25,839 bases of DNA from the IMG/VR virus record IMGVR_UViG_3300037963_003073, positions 13,047 through 38,885 of that record; one strand, given 5' to 3'. Positions 1 through 5,911 of this stretch are shown here, one piece after another. A model generated the notes under the pieces. That model was given only the letters and a program-made list of their open reading frames with translations. It did no database searches and was not told the origin of the DNA. Made by a program: the position numbers and the translations under genes. The stretch's first letter is position 1. Every line of letters starts with the position of its first letter. The stretch comes from a virus.

Positions 1-1056
1 GTAGGTAAAGATGGTGTGGTATTAATGGAAGAGTCACCAACTGAAGAAACATACGTCGAAGTAGTTGACGGCGTGCAGGTAGATTCAGGACTCACATCTC
101 CACATTTTGTTACTGATAAGGACAAGCAAGTAGCAGAGCTTGATAACCCATTAGTATTAATAGTATCTTCAGAAATACCTAATATAAGAAGAATACAAAA
201 AATATTAGAGCATGTAATAAAAAATAAACGCTCTTTATTAATAGTAGCTCCAGTTGATCAACAAGTTAAGGCTGCTCTTCTTATGAACAAGGTAAAAGGT
301 AATATAAAGGTAAACATAATTGATTTACCAGGCTTTGGTCCTACTAAAGAAGATACTGTAGCAGACCTTGCGTTTTTAGTTGGTGCTAAAGTAATAAACG
401 AGCAGTTAGGTGATGATCTTGATTTAATAGACATTGATTGCTTAGGTGAGGCATACACATCGATTACTGATAGTAAAAACACTGTTTTAACTATAGATAC
501 TCCAGAAGAAGATATGGATGAAAGAATAGATAGTGTTAAGAAAACTATAGATAAATGGGAGAAAAATCCGTTTATACAAAAGAAACATAGAGAAAGATTA
601 GCAATGTTATCAGGTAGCGTAGGTGTAGTAAAAGTTGGTGCTAACTCTAAAGTTGAGCTTAAAGAAAAGAAGGATAGAGTAGAAGATGCTATTTATGCTA
701 CAAAAGCGGCTTTAAAAGAAGGTATAGTACCAGGTGGTGGTGTAGCTTTGTTAAATGCCTCACAAAGAATTATAGCTAAAAACGTTGGGGAAAACATATT
801 ACTAAAAGCTATTATGGCTCCTTTTTATACCGTACTTGATAATGCTGGTATAACAATGATGGATGGATATGAGGATCATGAAGGTTACGGTATTGATGTA
901 ATAACTGGTGAAAGAGCTACTATGATATCAGCTGGTATTATAGATCCTGTACTTGTAACTAAGTCAGCTCTTAAAAACGCAGTAAGTGTAGTTACAACTA
1001 TTATATCTGCAGATTGTGTAATTTCAAACATGAGATTAAATGAAAGCAATAAATAG
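1..1056 (+). CDS. groEL: Phage chaperonin GroEL (Hsp60), 5'-truncated by window edge
   Basis: ATP-driven folding chamber subunit. The reading frame is open from base 1 and its first codons (VGKDG) match the GroEL segment just before the apical domain, so the gene starts upstream and a GTG at 16 is not the real start. The 351 residues seen cover the apical domain, the descending intermediate domain and the C-terminal equatorial domain. The motif RVEDAIYATKAA carries the Asp equivalent to E. coli D398 (codon 685), followed by PGGGVAL (733-741), and IIDP holds the D495 equivalent (codon 943). The apical surface is changed relative to E. coli: by eye Y199 reads Leu, Y203 His, L234 Gln and L259 Lys, while F204 and L237 are kept. 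The C-terminal Gly-Gly-Met tail of bacterial GroEL is absent. It overlaps groES by 17 bases, so the two are probably co-translated. The family assignment is secure; the substrate is unknown. Confidence 0.96.
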   Translation, partial: VGKDGVVLMEESPTEETYVEVVDGVQVDSGLTSPHFVTDKDKQVAELDNPLVLIVSSEIPNIRRIQKILEHVIKNKRSLLIVAPVDQQVKAALLMNKVKGNIKVNIIDLPGFGPTKEDTVADLAFLVGAKVINEQLGDDLDLIDIDCLGEAYTSITDSKNTVLTIDTPEEDMDERIDSVKKTIDKWEKNPFIQKKHRERLAMLSGSVGVVKVGANSKVELKEKKDRVEDAIYATKAALKEGIVPGGGVALLNASQRIIAKNVGENILLKAIMAPFYTVLDNAGITMMDGYEDHEGYGIDVITGERATMISAGIIDPVLVTKSALKNAVSVVTTIISADCVISNMRLNESNK

Positions 1057-1297
1057 ATATATAATAGTAGATAAAATAAAGACAGAACCTAAAAAGGTTG
1101 CTGGTCTTATAATGACGGATGATACAGATGTAGATAACCGTTATATAAAAGCAAAAATAATATCGTGTGGCAATTTAGTTGAAGGATTAAAAGATGGAGA
1201 CACGATATATTACGATAAACACGCTGGACACGACATATCATGGAAAGATACTCTTTATAGAGTTATTCGTGATGGTGACGTTGTTCTAGTAGATTAA
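1040..1297 (+). CDS. groES: Phage co-chaperonin GroES-like (Cpn10), roof-less
   Basis: This 85-aa protein would be the lid of the GroEL chamber. It has the Cpn10 order: an N-terminal strand (RYIIVDKI), a mobile loop with the hydrophobic tripeptide Leu23-Ile24-Met25 after Ala-Gly (IVL in E. coli GroES), a central strand around KAKIISCGN, the GDTIYY strand and a C-terminal strand ending DVVLVD. It is shorter than E. coli GroES (97 aa). The segment between the central strand and GDTIYY is short, so the roof beta-hairpin appears to be missing, as is known for T4 gp31. Its start lies inside the end of groEL, in a different frame, which implies translational coupling; this order (groEL before groES) is the reverse of the usual bacterial operon. 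Confidence 0.88.
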   Translation: MKAINRYIIVDKIKTEPKKVAGLIMTDDTDVDNRYIKAKIISCGNLVEGLKDGDTIYYDKHAGHDISWKDTLYRVIRDGDVVLVD

Positions 1298-1372
1298 CCA
1301 AAACCAAAAACTTAAACCCCAAAACTTAAAAACGAAAATTAACCTAATTATTAACTAAAAAACAAAAAGACA
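1298..1372 (+). promoter_or_regulatory. G-depleted A/C-rich leader before the 119-aa gene
   Basis: This is the longest gap in the left part of the window. It consists almost only of A, C and T with two G residues, and the motif AAAACTTAAA occurs in it. Such an unstructured leader could help ribosome loading in a Bacteroidetes host, where starts lack Shine-Dalgarno sequences. I see no convincing Bacteroidetes promoter (TTTG and TAnnTTTG) and no hairpin in it. The regulatory role is inference from composition only. Confidence 0.3.
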
Positions 1373-1732
1373 ATGAAAAAATTTTTGTATTTTGCAAGTG
1401 CTGCTCCTGATGGAACAACAAGCACTGAGCAAGTAGCTTGCTTTCCTGCTGACAAATTATCTCATCTTGAAATGCATAACGCAACTACGCTTAGAGCTTA
1501 CTTTCATTCTCACCAAGAAGCTGATGCGGACTCAGGTATAGATTTACCGGTTGTAGTTCTTACTATAAACACTGGTAAGCATAAAGAAGTTATGGAAGCT
1601 ATAGCTGGTGCTGTTGCTAGCGCTAGCGCTATTAATGCTCCTATGATTGTTGTAGCTGACAGTGAGAACTCTAAGTTTTTACACGCTGATATTACAGCTT
1701 GTGCTTCATTAGCAGTAGTTGACGCATCGTAA
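1373..1732 (+). CDS. Conserved-looking 119-aa protein of unknown function
   Basis: I do not recognise a named family. The protein begins MKKFLYF, is rich in Ala and Ser, and has an even strand-helix pattern: a hydrophobic strand PVVVLTI (about residues 59-65), then a basic GKHKEVMEAIAGAVASA helix (about 68-84) and a second strand APMIVVAD (about 89-99). No signal peptide or membrane segment is evident. Small proteins with a VVLTI...GKHK motif are familiar to me from uncultured marine phage genomes near structural genes, always unnamed. It follows a 75-base A/C-rich leader and is 3 bases from the next gene. A virion or assembly role is only a guess from position. Confidence 0.75.
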   Translation: MKKFLYFASAAPDGTTSTEQVACFPADKLSHLEMHNATTLRAYFHSHQEADADSGIDLPVVVLTINTGKHKEVMEAIAGAVASASAINAPMIVVADSENSKFLHADITACASLAVVDAS

Positions 1733-1735
1733 TAA

Positions 1736-2176
1736 ATGCGATTAACCGCGCAAGATCTGCGTGAATTAAACATCCTTAAGTATTACAGGCTCACTAGAAA
1801 GTGGGTCTGTAAAACTTACGGGTTAACTGATGCAGATTTAGAATTATTAATTTATTTAGATTGTAAAAAAAGATTTACACGACAAGAGTTTATAGATGGT
1901 GTTTATACCATGAGTTGGGATAAAAACCGTTGGGAAAGACTTAGAAAAGAAGGGTGGATAGAAGTTTGGAGACAAAGAAACCGTACTACTATAAAGTACT
2001 CTGTGTTTAAAACTTCTTTTAAATGTTCACAGATAATAAGTAGGATATATAGAATACTATTAGGTGAGGAAGACTTACCTACTTCAGATAGAAGTGTGTT
2101 TTACAATAACAAATCATATACTGATAAAGTTTACAATAAAGCTATAGACGATATGATAAAAGATAAAGATAGATAA
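1736..2176 (+). CDS. Winged-helix (MarR-like) DNA-binding protein, putative
   Basis: The 146-residue protein resembles a winged helix-turn-helix: LTDADLELLIYLD (about 30-42) reads as the first core helix, FTRQEFIDG (about 47-55) and WDKNRWERLRKEGWIE (about 61-76) as the helix-turn-helix region, and the basic RQRNRTTIKYSV (about 79-90) as the wing. A helix SQIISRIYRILLGEE with LP follows, which resembles the C-terminal dimerisation helix of MarR proteins. No ligand site can be judged. Its stop overlaps the next start by one base (TAATG). It might act as a regulator of late genes or of the host, or be a DNA-binding packaging factor. The fold is proposed from pattern only. Confidence 0.6.
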   Translation: MRLTAQDLRELNILKYYRLTRKWVCKTYGLTDADLELLIYLDCKKRFTRQEFIDGVYTMSWDKNRWERLRKEGWIEVWRQRNRTTIKYSVFKTSFKCSQIISRIYRILLGEEDLPTSDRSVFYNNKSYTDKVYNKAIDDMIKDKDR

Positions 2177-2607
2177 TGGGATTTAAACTAGGTAGAAATA
2201 AAGGTTTTGAAGCCAATAAAGGTGAAATAAAAAACAAGTTACGTTTTGGCAGAGACCCAAAAGGTCAACAATCTATTCCTGGAACACCTGTTATACCTAT
2301 GCCTTTAGAAGAAGGTGTTTTAGGTGAAGCTAATATGGATGGTAGTATATATATAAATAAAAATATAGACCCTAATAGCCAAGAGTATAGACAAGTGTTA
2401 AATCACGAGATGAGACATGCTACTGATATGAAGATTGGTAAATTGGCTTATACTGACAATAGTGTTACTTATAACGGTGAAGTTTTTGAAAGAAAAGATA
2501 TCAACGGTGTTGACTCTATATTAGTTGATGGAGAGTGGAAAGAAGCTGGAGATACTGGTTTTCCTTGGGAAGACGATGCTAATAACGGAACAGAAACAGC
2601 AATATAA
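2176..2607 (+). CDS. HExxH-motif protein, putative zinc metallopeptidase-like
   Basis: The protein has 143 residues. The clearest signal is His77-Glu78-Met-Arg-His81 followed by Ala-Thr-Asp84, that is HExxHxxD, set in a predicted helix (RQVLNHEMRHATDMK). This is the zincin zinc-binding pattern, with Asp84 a possible third ligand. Before it lies a Gly/Pro-rich stretch and the strand SIYINKNID; after it comes a hydrophilic tail with VTYNGEVFE and FPWEDD. No signal peptide is seen. It sits directly ahead of the membrane/holin cluster, so a role in lysis (peptide cleavage) or in virion protein processing is possible. The start shares a base with the previous stop (TAATG). Catalytic activity is unproven, and the motif could belong to an inactive fragment. 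Confidence 0.65.
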   Translation: MGFKLGRNKGFEANKGEIKNKLRFGRDPKGQQSIPGTPVIPMPLEEGVLGEANMDGSIYINKNIDPNSQEYRQVLNHEMRHATDMKIGKLAYTDNSVTYNGEVFERKDINGVDSILVDGEWKEAGDTGFPWEDDANNGTETAI

Positions 2608-2608
2608 T

Positions 2609-2824
2609 ATGTGGAGTTTATTTAAAGATAAAAACGAGATTAACGAAAAGAATATAGTTGGGTTTGCATCATTTGTAGTAATGTGTTTATTTGCTATAGC
2701 TGATCTTGTAACAGGATGGGTAGGTAAAGATTTAGTAATTAACGAGGTAATATATAATTCATTTGTATGGGTAACATTAGGATGTTTTGGTATTAGCTCT
2801 TTTGAAAAAGTAAAAACAAAATGA
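2609..2824 (+). CDS. Small two-TM membrane protein, holin-like
   Basis: The start is placed at the ATG at 2609, one base after the previous stop; an earlier in-frame start at 2525 would lie inside the HExxH gene. The 71-aa product has a charged N-terminus, a hydrophobic segment at about 16-36, a short loop with a Lys, and a second hydrophobic segment at about 47-64, ending in a basic tail. The C-terminus (GCFGISSFEKVKTK) resembles the end of the 3TM holin encoded at 3180-3566 (GAYFGGRSLEKVKK). This suggests related membrane topologies and a joint role in lysis, such as a holin/antiholin pair. It overlaps the next gene as ATGA. The membrane assignment is firm; the function is inferred. Confidence 0.75.
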   Translation: MWSLFKDKNEINEKNIVGFASFVVMCLFAIADLVTGWVGKDLVINEVIYNSFVWVTLGCFGISSFEKVKTK

Positions 2825-3123
2825 GTGTATTAACGATTATAGCTGGCGTACCATTATATAGTACACCAGAAGAAGCTTTAAATTGGGCTAGAGGTCAAAA
2901 CTGCACAGGTTATCACGTTCATGTTTTCCAGGGACAAACTGGATATATGGGATGTGAAAACCATCTAAACGCAACAGGCGTAACTTTAAATGTGAATACT
3001 CCGCCTGCAACTCCTAATCCAAATCCTAATCCAGCTCCTAATCCAGCACCTGTTGTTAGAACAAGTACTAGCAGCGGTAGTAGCGGCGGTAGTAGTGGTG
3101 GTAGCAGTGGAGGTGGTTATTAA
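2821..3123 (+). CDS. His/Cys motif protein with Pro-Asn and Ser-Gly tail
   Basis: A 100-aa protein in two parts. Residues 1-58 form a compact domain with PEEALNWARGQNCTGYHVH, then GQTGYMGCENHLNATG; the spaced His, Cys and Asn residues (YHVH, GCENH) could be a metal or cofactor site. Residues about 60-79 are Pro/Asn repeats (NPNPNPAPNPAP), and 80-100 are a Ser/Gly tract that ends SGGGY. The domain looks familiar from other marine phage proteins, where it is also unnamed. The flexible tail suggests a virion-tethered or exposed protein rather than an enzyme. It lies between two membrane-protein genes and starts by ATGA overlap. I assign no function. Confidence 0.7.
   Translation: MSVLTIIAGVPLYSTPEEALNWARGQNCTGYHVHVFQGQTGYMGCENHLNATGVTLNVNTPPATPNPNPNPAPNPAPVVRTSTSSGSSGGSSGGSSGGGY
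3013..3120 (+). repeat. Low-complexity coding repeats: Pro-Asn then Ser-Gly tracts
   Basis: Within the 100-aa gene, short units of CCT/CCA plus AAT (Pro-Asn, Pro-Ala) are followed by AGT/AGC and GGT/GGC units coding for Ser-Ser-Gly-Gly. These tandem trinucleotide-like repeats could change length by slippage in frame-preserving steps. That behaviour is an inference; only one allele is visible. Confidence 0.65.
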
Positions 3124-3135
3124 AAAAATATATAT

Positions 3136-3186
3136 ATGAAGATTTGTAAAAAATGTAAACGATTTAAAAAGAATTGCAAATGTTAG
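3136..3186 (+). CDS. Candidate micro-ORF, 16-aa Cys/Lys-rich peptide
   Basis: An ATG at 3136, after an A/T-rich leader, opens 16 codons encoding a peptide with four Cys and eight Lys/Arg, arranged as CxxC and CxC (MKICKKCKRFKKNCKC), ending TAG at 3184. The stop region overlaps the holin start (ATG at 3180). The arrangement could bind zinc, or the ORF could only serve to couple translation to the holin. Very short zinc-knuckle-like ORFs do occur in phages, but chance is not excluded at this length. Confidence 0.35.
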   Translation: MKICKKCKRFKKNCKC

Positions 3187-3566
3187 GTAAAATACTTTCT
3201 GGTGGTGCTGCTGATTTAATAAAAAATGTAGGTGGCGTAATAGACAACCTACATACATCTAAAGAAGAAAAACTTGCAGCTGAACTTAAAATAAAGCAAC
3301 TTATAAGTGACTATGAAGTAGAGATGGAGAAGAATATAACTTCTCGTTGGGAAGCAGATTTAAAATCAGACTCATGGCTTAGTAAAAATGTTAGACCTAT
3401 GGTTTTGATATTTTTGATAGTATGCACCATGCTATTAATATTTATAGATGCTGGTGCAATAAAATTTAACGTAAAAGATTCTTATGTAGATCTTTTACAA
3501 TTAGTATTAATAACAGTGATCGGTGCTTATTTTGGTGGACGATCATTAGAAAAAGTAAAAAAATAA
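3180..3566 (+). CDS. Holin, GTA/3TM-holin-like
   Basis: Probable lysis holin that would permeabilise the inner membrane and release or activate the endolysin. The start is set at the ATG at 3180; a TTG two codons earlier is less likely. The 128-aa protein has an amphipathic helical N-terminal half (1-55), then the signature RW..DL.SDSWLSKNVRP (56-73), a hydrophobic segment (about 74-92), a polar loop, a second hydrophobic segment (about 102-118) and the ending YFGGRSLEK. The RW-D-SWL-xRP and YFGGR-EK pattern is what I associate with the 3TM holin family found in gene transfer agents and phages. It lies in a cluster with another membrane protein and an HExxH protein. No endolysin with a recognisable muramidase or amidase domain is visible nearby. 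Confidence 0.8.
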   Translation: MLGKILSGGAADLIKNVGGVIDNLHTSKEEKLAAELKIKQLISDYEVEMEKNITSRWEADLKSDSWLSKNVRPMVLIFLIVCTMLLIFIDAGAIKFNVKDSYVDLLQLVLITVIGAYFGGRSLEKVKK

Positions 3567-3570
3567 AATT

Positions 3571-3906
3571 ATGGGATTAAATTCAACAGAAACAGCTTAT
3601 GCTTTTGGGCAATTAGGTAGTGGTTTTAGTGATGAAGCTGTAGAGGTTACGCCTCCAACGGGTAAAGTTATAGTAGCTATTACGTTTTTAGAAGACACAG
3701 CGCTCTCTACTCTAGTTGCAGCTACAGATACACCTGACACAGCTTATTTTAGTCATACTACAGCTGTAGCTAACAATGGTGGTGGTGCTGCTGAAACAGA
3801 CTCTGGTACTTCTTTTCCAAAAGGATTAACAATATACGGTAGATGGTCTAGTTTTACACCAGCTGCTTCAACAACTGGCGGTGTAATCTTTTACTTCGGA
3901 TACTAA
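3571..3906 (+). CDS. Small probable virion protein, unknown function
   Basis: A 111-aa protein with no charge-rich or membrane segments, rich in Gly, Thr and Ala, reading as beta-strands: GKVIVAITFLED (about 31-42), then FPKGLTIYGRWSSFTPA (about 83-99) and a final GGVIFYFGY. This composition and the FPKGLTIYGRW motif fit small phage structural proteins such as head decoration or tail-fibre-associated proteins; I know the motif from unnamed marine phage proteins. Its stop overlaps the LamG-like gene start by one base, so the two are probably co-translated and may work together. The exact role is unknown. Confidence 0.7.
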   Translation: MGLNSTETAYAFGQLGSGFSDEAVEVTPPTGKVIVAITFLEDTALSTLVAATDTPDTAYFSHTTAVANNGGGAAETDSGTSFPKGLTIYGRWSSFTPAASTTGGVIFYFGY

Positions 3907-4598
3907 TGTTAGGATTAGGAACTGGTATATGTGCTAATACCTATCCAGGTGGATGGCTTCCATCTGATGAATCTACTTTAGAGGCTTGGTATCGTTATAA
4001 CAAAGGTATTACTTTAAATGGTTCTAAAGTTTCTCAATGGGCAGATAGTTCGTCTAATAGTTTTGACATGGCACAGAGCGATACTGGTGAACAACCAGAT
4101 TTTGAAAATGGAATATTAACTTTCGATCCTGCTACAGATACAGAAAACTTACAATCTAGTAGTTCTATAGAATTAGATGGTGAATTTATAGTTGGTTTTG
4201 TTATTGACCCAGTTGTACATAATGTTATAGTAATAGGCTCTAATTCAGTTCCCAATGAGTTTGTAAAGCTTCAAACAGCTTCTTTGTTTAGGGTTAAAAA
4301 TGATAGCTCTGGAAACGTTGATTATACACTAGAAGCCGGTCATGACACTAAAGACGCGGCTTATTGGGTTTTGTTAAGAGACGGTAGTGATGACCTTTAT
4401 GTGTATAAAGACGGTTTACTTCAAGATAGCGCTAAAAGTGTTGCTGGAACTTTTGATATTAACGCTATTGGTGTTAGAAGAACAGATCAAAACGCTTACA
4501 AAGGTACAGTGAAAGAAATAACTATATTTAAAGGAACTTCAGATTTGAAGTTAAGAGATAGATTACTAAAAAGATTAAGAGATATAAACAGTATTTAA
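3906..4598 (+). CDS. LamG/concanavalin-like lectin-fold protein, putative virion surface protein
   Basis: The 230-aa protein has the pattern of a concanavalin A-like (LamG) jelly roll: LEAWYRYNKGIT and VSQWADSSSNSFDMAQSD near residues 25-60, a variable strand-rich middle, YWVLLRDGSDDLYVYKDGLL (about 151-170), and VKEITIFKG (about 201-209) before a basic C-terminal helix (DRLLKRLRDI). Strands containing W-x-D and Y-V-Y-K-D-G are usual in this fold. Phages use such domains for binding polysaccharide or for capsid or tail decoration, so binding to host surface glycans is plausible. It overlaps the 111-aa gene through TAATG. The ligand is not predictable. Confidence 0.65.
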   Translation: MLGLGTGICANTYPGGWLPSDESTLEAWYRYNKGITLNGSKVSQWADSSSNSFDMAQSDTGEQPDFENGILTFDPATDTENLQSSSSIELDGEFIVGFVIDPVVHNVIVIGSNSVPNEFVKLQTASLFRVKNDSSGNVDYTLEAGHDTKDAAYWVLLRDGSDDLYVYKDGLLQDSAKSVAGTFDINAIGVRRTDQNAYKGTVKEITIFKGTSDLKLRDRLLKRLRDINSI

Positions 4599-4608
4599 AT
4601 TAAATAAA

Positions 4609-4899
4609 ATGGCAAAAAACACAAGTAAAAAAATAAAACAACTTAAAGGTATTAAGCCTGAAAAAATAACTGCAGAACAATTAGAAAAAGTTCAAAACAC
4701 AGTTAACAGTATAAATAGAGCACAATTAGAAATTGGTTCTATGGAGGTAAAAAAACACGAGCTAATGCACAGTATAGCCGGTCTAAGAGATAATCTTACT
4801 TCATTACAAACTGAGTTTGACAAAGAGTACGGTACTTTTGATATTAATATTAATGATGGTACAATAAACTACAAAGAAGATGTCAAAGTTAATTCGTAA
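4609..4899 (+). CDS. Small coiled-coil protein, unknown function
   Basis: A 96-residue protein with a Lys-rich start (MAKNTSKKIKQLKG), a long predicted helix with heptad-like hydrophobic spacing (about residues 20-75) and a short beta-like end (TFDININDGTINY). No enzyme motif is present. Similar small coiled-coil proteins are common upstream of packaging genes in marine phages and have no assigned function. It could be a chaperone-like assembly factor or a virion component. Its end overlaps the next gene by 20 bases. Confidence 0.7.
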   Translation: MAKNTSKKIKQLKGIKPEKITAEQLEKVQNTVNSINRAQLEIGSMEVKKHELMHSIAGLRDNLTSLQTEFDKEYGTFDININDGTINYKEDVKVNS

Positions 4900-5101
4900 A
4901 ATAAGTATAGGTAAAGACTATAAAAACGACGCTATGCACTATGCTGTAGGGCAAGATGTTTATGGTGGTCATGTTATTTGTGATATTATAGAAGAGCAAG
5001 ATAAATATTCTATTTACATTAAAAAAAACAAAGATGTATTACCTTGGAAAGACTTTAACAAAAATATGGCTGTTTCAGTAGAATATAACTTACAATACTA
5101 A
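4880..5101 (+). CDS. Small conserved-looking 73-aa protein, unknown function
   Basis: The 73-aa product begins MSKLIRKISIGKDYKNDAMHY and continues with VGQDVYGGHVICDI, YSIYIKKN and VSVEYNLQY, that is, an almost all-beta pattern. I recall small phage proteins with the same LIRKISIG.DYK.AMHY.VGQ opening, but none with a known role. It is tied to its neighbours by a 20-base overlap upstream and a one-base TAATG overlap downstream with the tandem GroES-like gene, so it may serve the same process. Confidence 0.7.
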   Translation: MSKLIRKISIGKDYKNDAMHYAVGQDVYGGHVICDIIEEQDKYSIYIKKNKDVLPWKDFNKNMAVSVEYNLQY

Positions 5102-5691
5102 TGAAAAGCGTTTACAACTTTGTTGTAAAGCCAAAAGGAGAAAGATATAATAATACTAAAAAGCTAGATGGTGGAGAGTTAATTCTCAATACAGAGATAT
5201 ATAATCATCAGTTTGTTAATAGAGAAGCAGAAGTTATATCAACTCCAATTATTGGCAATACAGATATAAAGCCAGGAGATACCGTTATAGTGCATCATAA
5301 TGTTTTTCGCAGATGGCACAACGTAAAAGGTGTAGAAAAAAATAGTAAAGCTTATTTTGATGAAAATACTTATCTTATAAATAATGATCAAATATTTTTA
5401 TACAAAAGAAAAAATAAGTGGATAACACCAAAAGGATATTGTTTTGTAACACCTTTAAAAGCTACAGATAAGTTTAATACTGAATCTGAAAAACCTTTGC
5501 AAGGTATAGTTAAGTATTCTGACGGTACGGTTAAAGTTGGTGATTTAGTTGGCTTTAGACCGAACAGTGAATATGAGTTTATAGTAGATGGTGAAAGACT
5601 ATTTAGAGTTTTATCTAATTTTATTACAATTAAATATGAATATCAAGGAAACGAAGAAGAATATAATCCAAGCTGGGCACAAAGCAGTTGA
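5101..5691 (+). CDS. Tandem GroES-like (Cpn10-like) two-domain protein, putative second co-chaperonin
   Basis: The 196-aa protein reads as two Cpn10-like repeats. Repeat 1 (about 6-102): strand FVVKPKGE, a loop with Gly24-Gly25-Glu-Leu27-Ile28-Leu29 like the GroES mobile-loop GG-IVL, REAEVIS as the following strand, IKPGDTVIVHH (56-66) matching the VKVGDIVIF strand of GroES, and YLINNDQIFLYK as the closing strand. Repeat 2 (about 111-182): GYCFVTPLK, a short loop without the Gly-Gly-hydrophobic tripeptide, QGIVKYS, VKVGDLVGF (144-152), then RLFRVLSNFITIKY. A tandem Cpn10 layout is known in chloroplast Cpn20. It lies just ahead of the terminase region, 4 kb from groEL/groES. The fold is inferred by eye; it might instead be a structural beta-barrel protein. 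Confidence 0.6.
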   Translation: MKSVYNFVVKPKGERYNNTKKLDGGELILNTEIYNHQFVNREAEVISTPIIGNTDIKPGDTVIVHHNVFRRWHNVKGVEKNSKAYFDENTYLINNDQIFLYKRKNKWITPKGYCFVTPLKATDKFNTESEKPLQGIVKYSDGTVKVGDLVGFRPNSEYEFIVDGERLFRVLSNFITIKYEYQGNEEEYNPSWAQSS

Positions 5692-5911
5692 AGAGTTAAT
5701 TAAAGTAGCTAAAGAAGCTATTGTTGATTCAGACGATGATATATCAGCTGATAGATTAAAAAACGCCGCAGCTACTAAAAAACTAGCTATATTTGACGCA
5801 TTTGAAATACTTAACAGAATTCAAGAAGAAGAAAACATACTCGAGGGCAAAGCACCTGAAGAGGCAAAGGAAAAAACTTTTAAAGGATTCGCAGAAAGTA
5901 GATCTAAGTAA
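5636..5911 (+). CDS. Small protein ahead of TerL, possible small terminase subunit
   Basis: The start is chosen at the ATG at 5636, giving 91 aa; an upstream start at 5588 would only lengthen the overlap. Even so the gene begins 56 bases inside the tandem GroES-like gene, in another frame. The protein is helical and charged: HKAVEELIKVAKEAIVD (about 15-31), then DRLKNAAATKKLAIFDAFEILNRIQEEEN (about 39-67) and an acidic-to-basic tail. Its place directly before terlarge, sharing a TAATG junction, and its size make a small terminase (DNA recognition) subunit plausible. No clear helix-turn-helix is visible, so this is positional inference. Confidence 0.6.
   Translation: MNIKETKKNIIQAGHKAVEELIKVAKEAIVDSDDDISADRLKNAAATKKLAIFDAFEILNRIQEEENILEGKAPEEAKEKTFKGFAESRSK

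Noticed and set aside
16-18. GTG as the start of the chaperonin gene
   Set aside because: The frame is open from base 1 and the first codons already match GroEL internal sequence, so the gene continues upstream of the window.
2525-2608. Longer start for the two-TM membrane protein
   Set aside because: This would place 84 bases inside the HExxH gene and give a charged, non-membrane extension. The ATG at 2609 directly after the stop is better.
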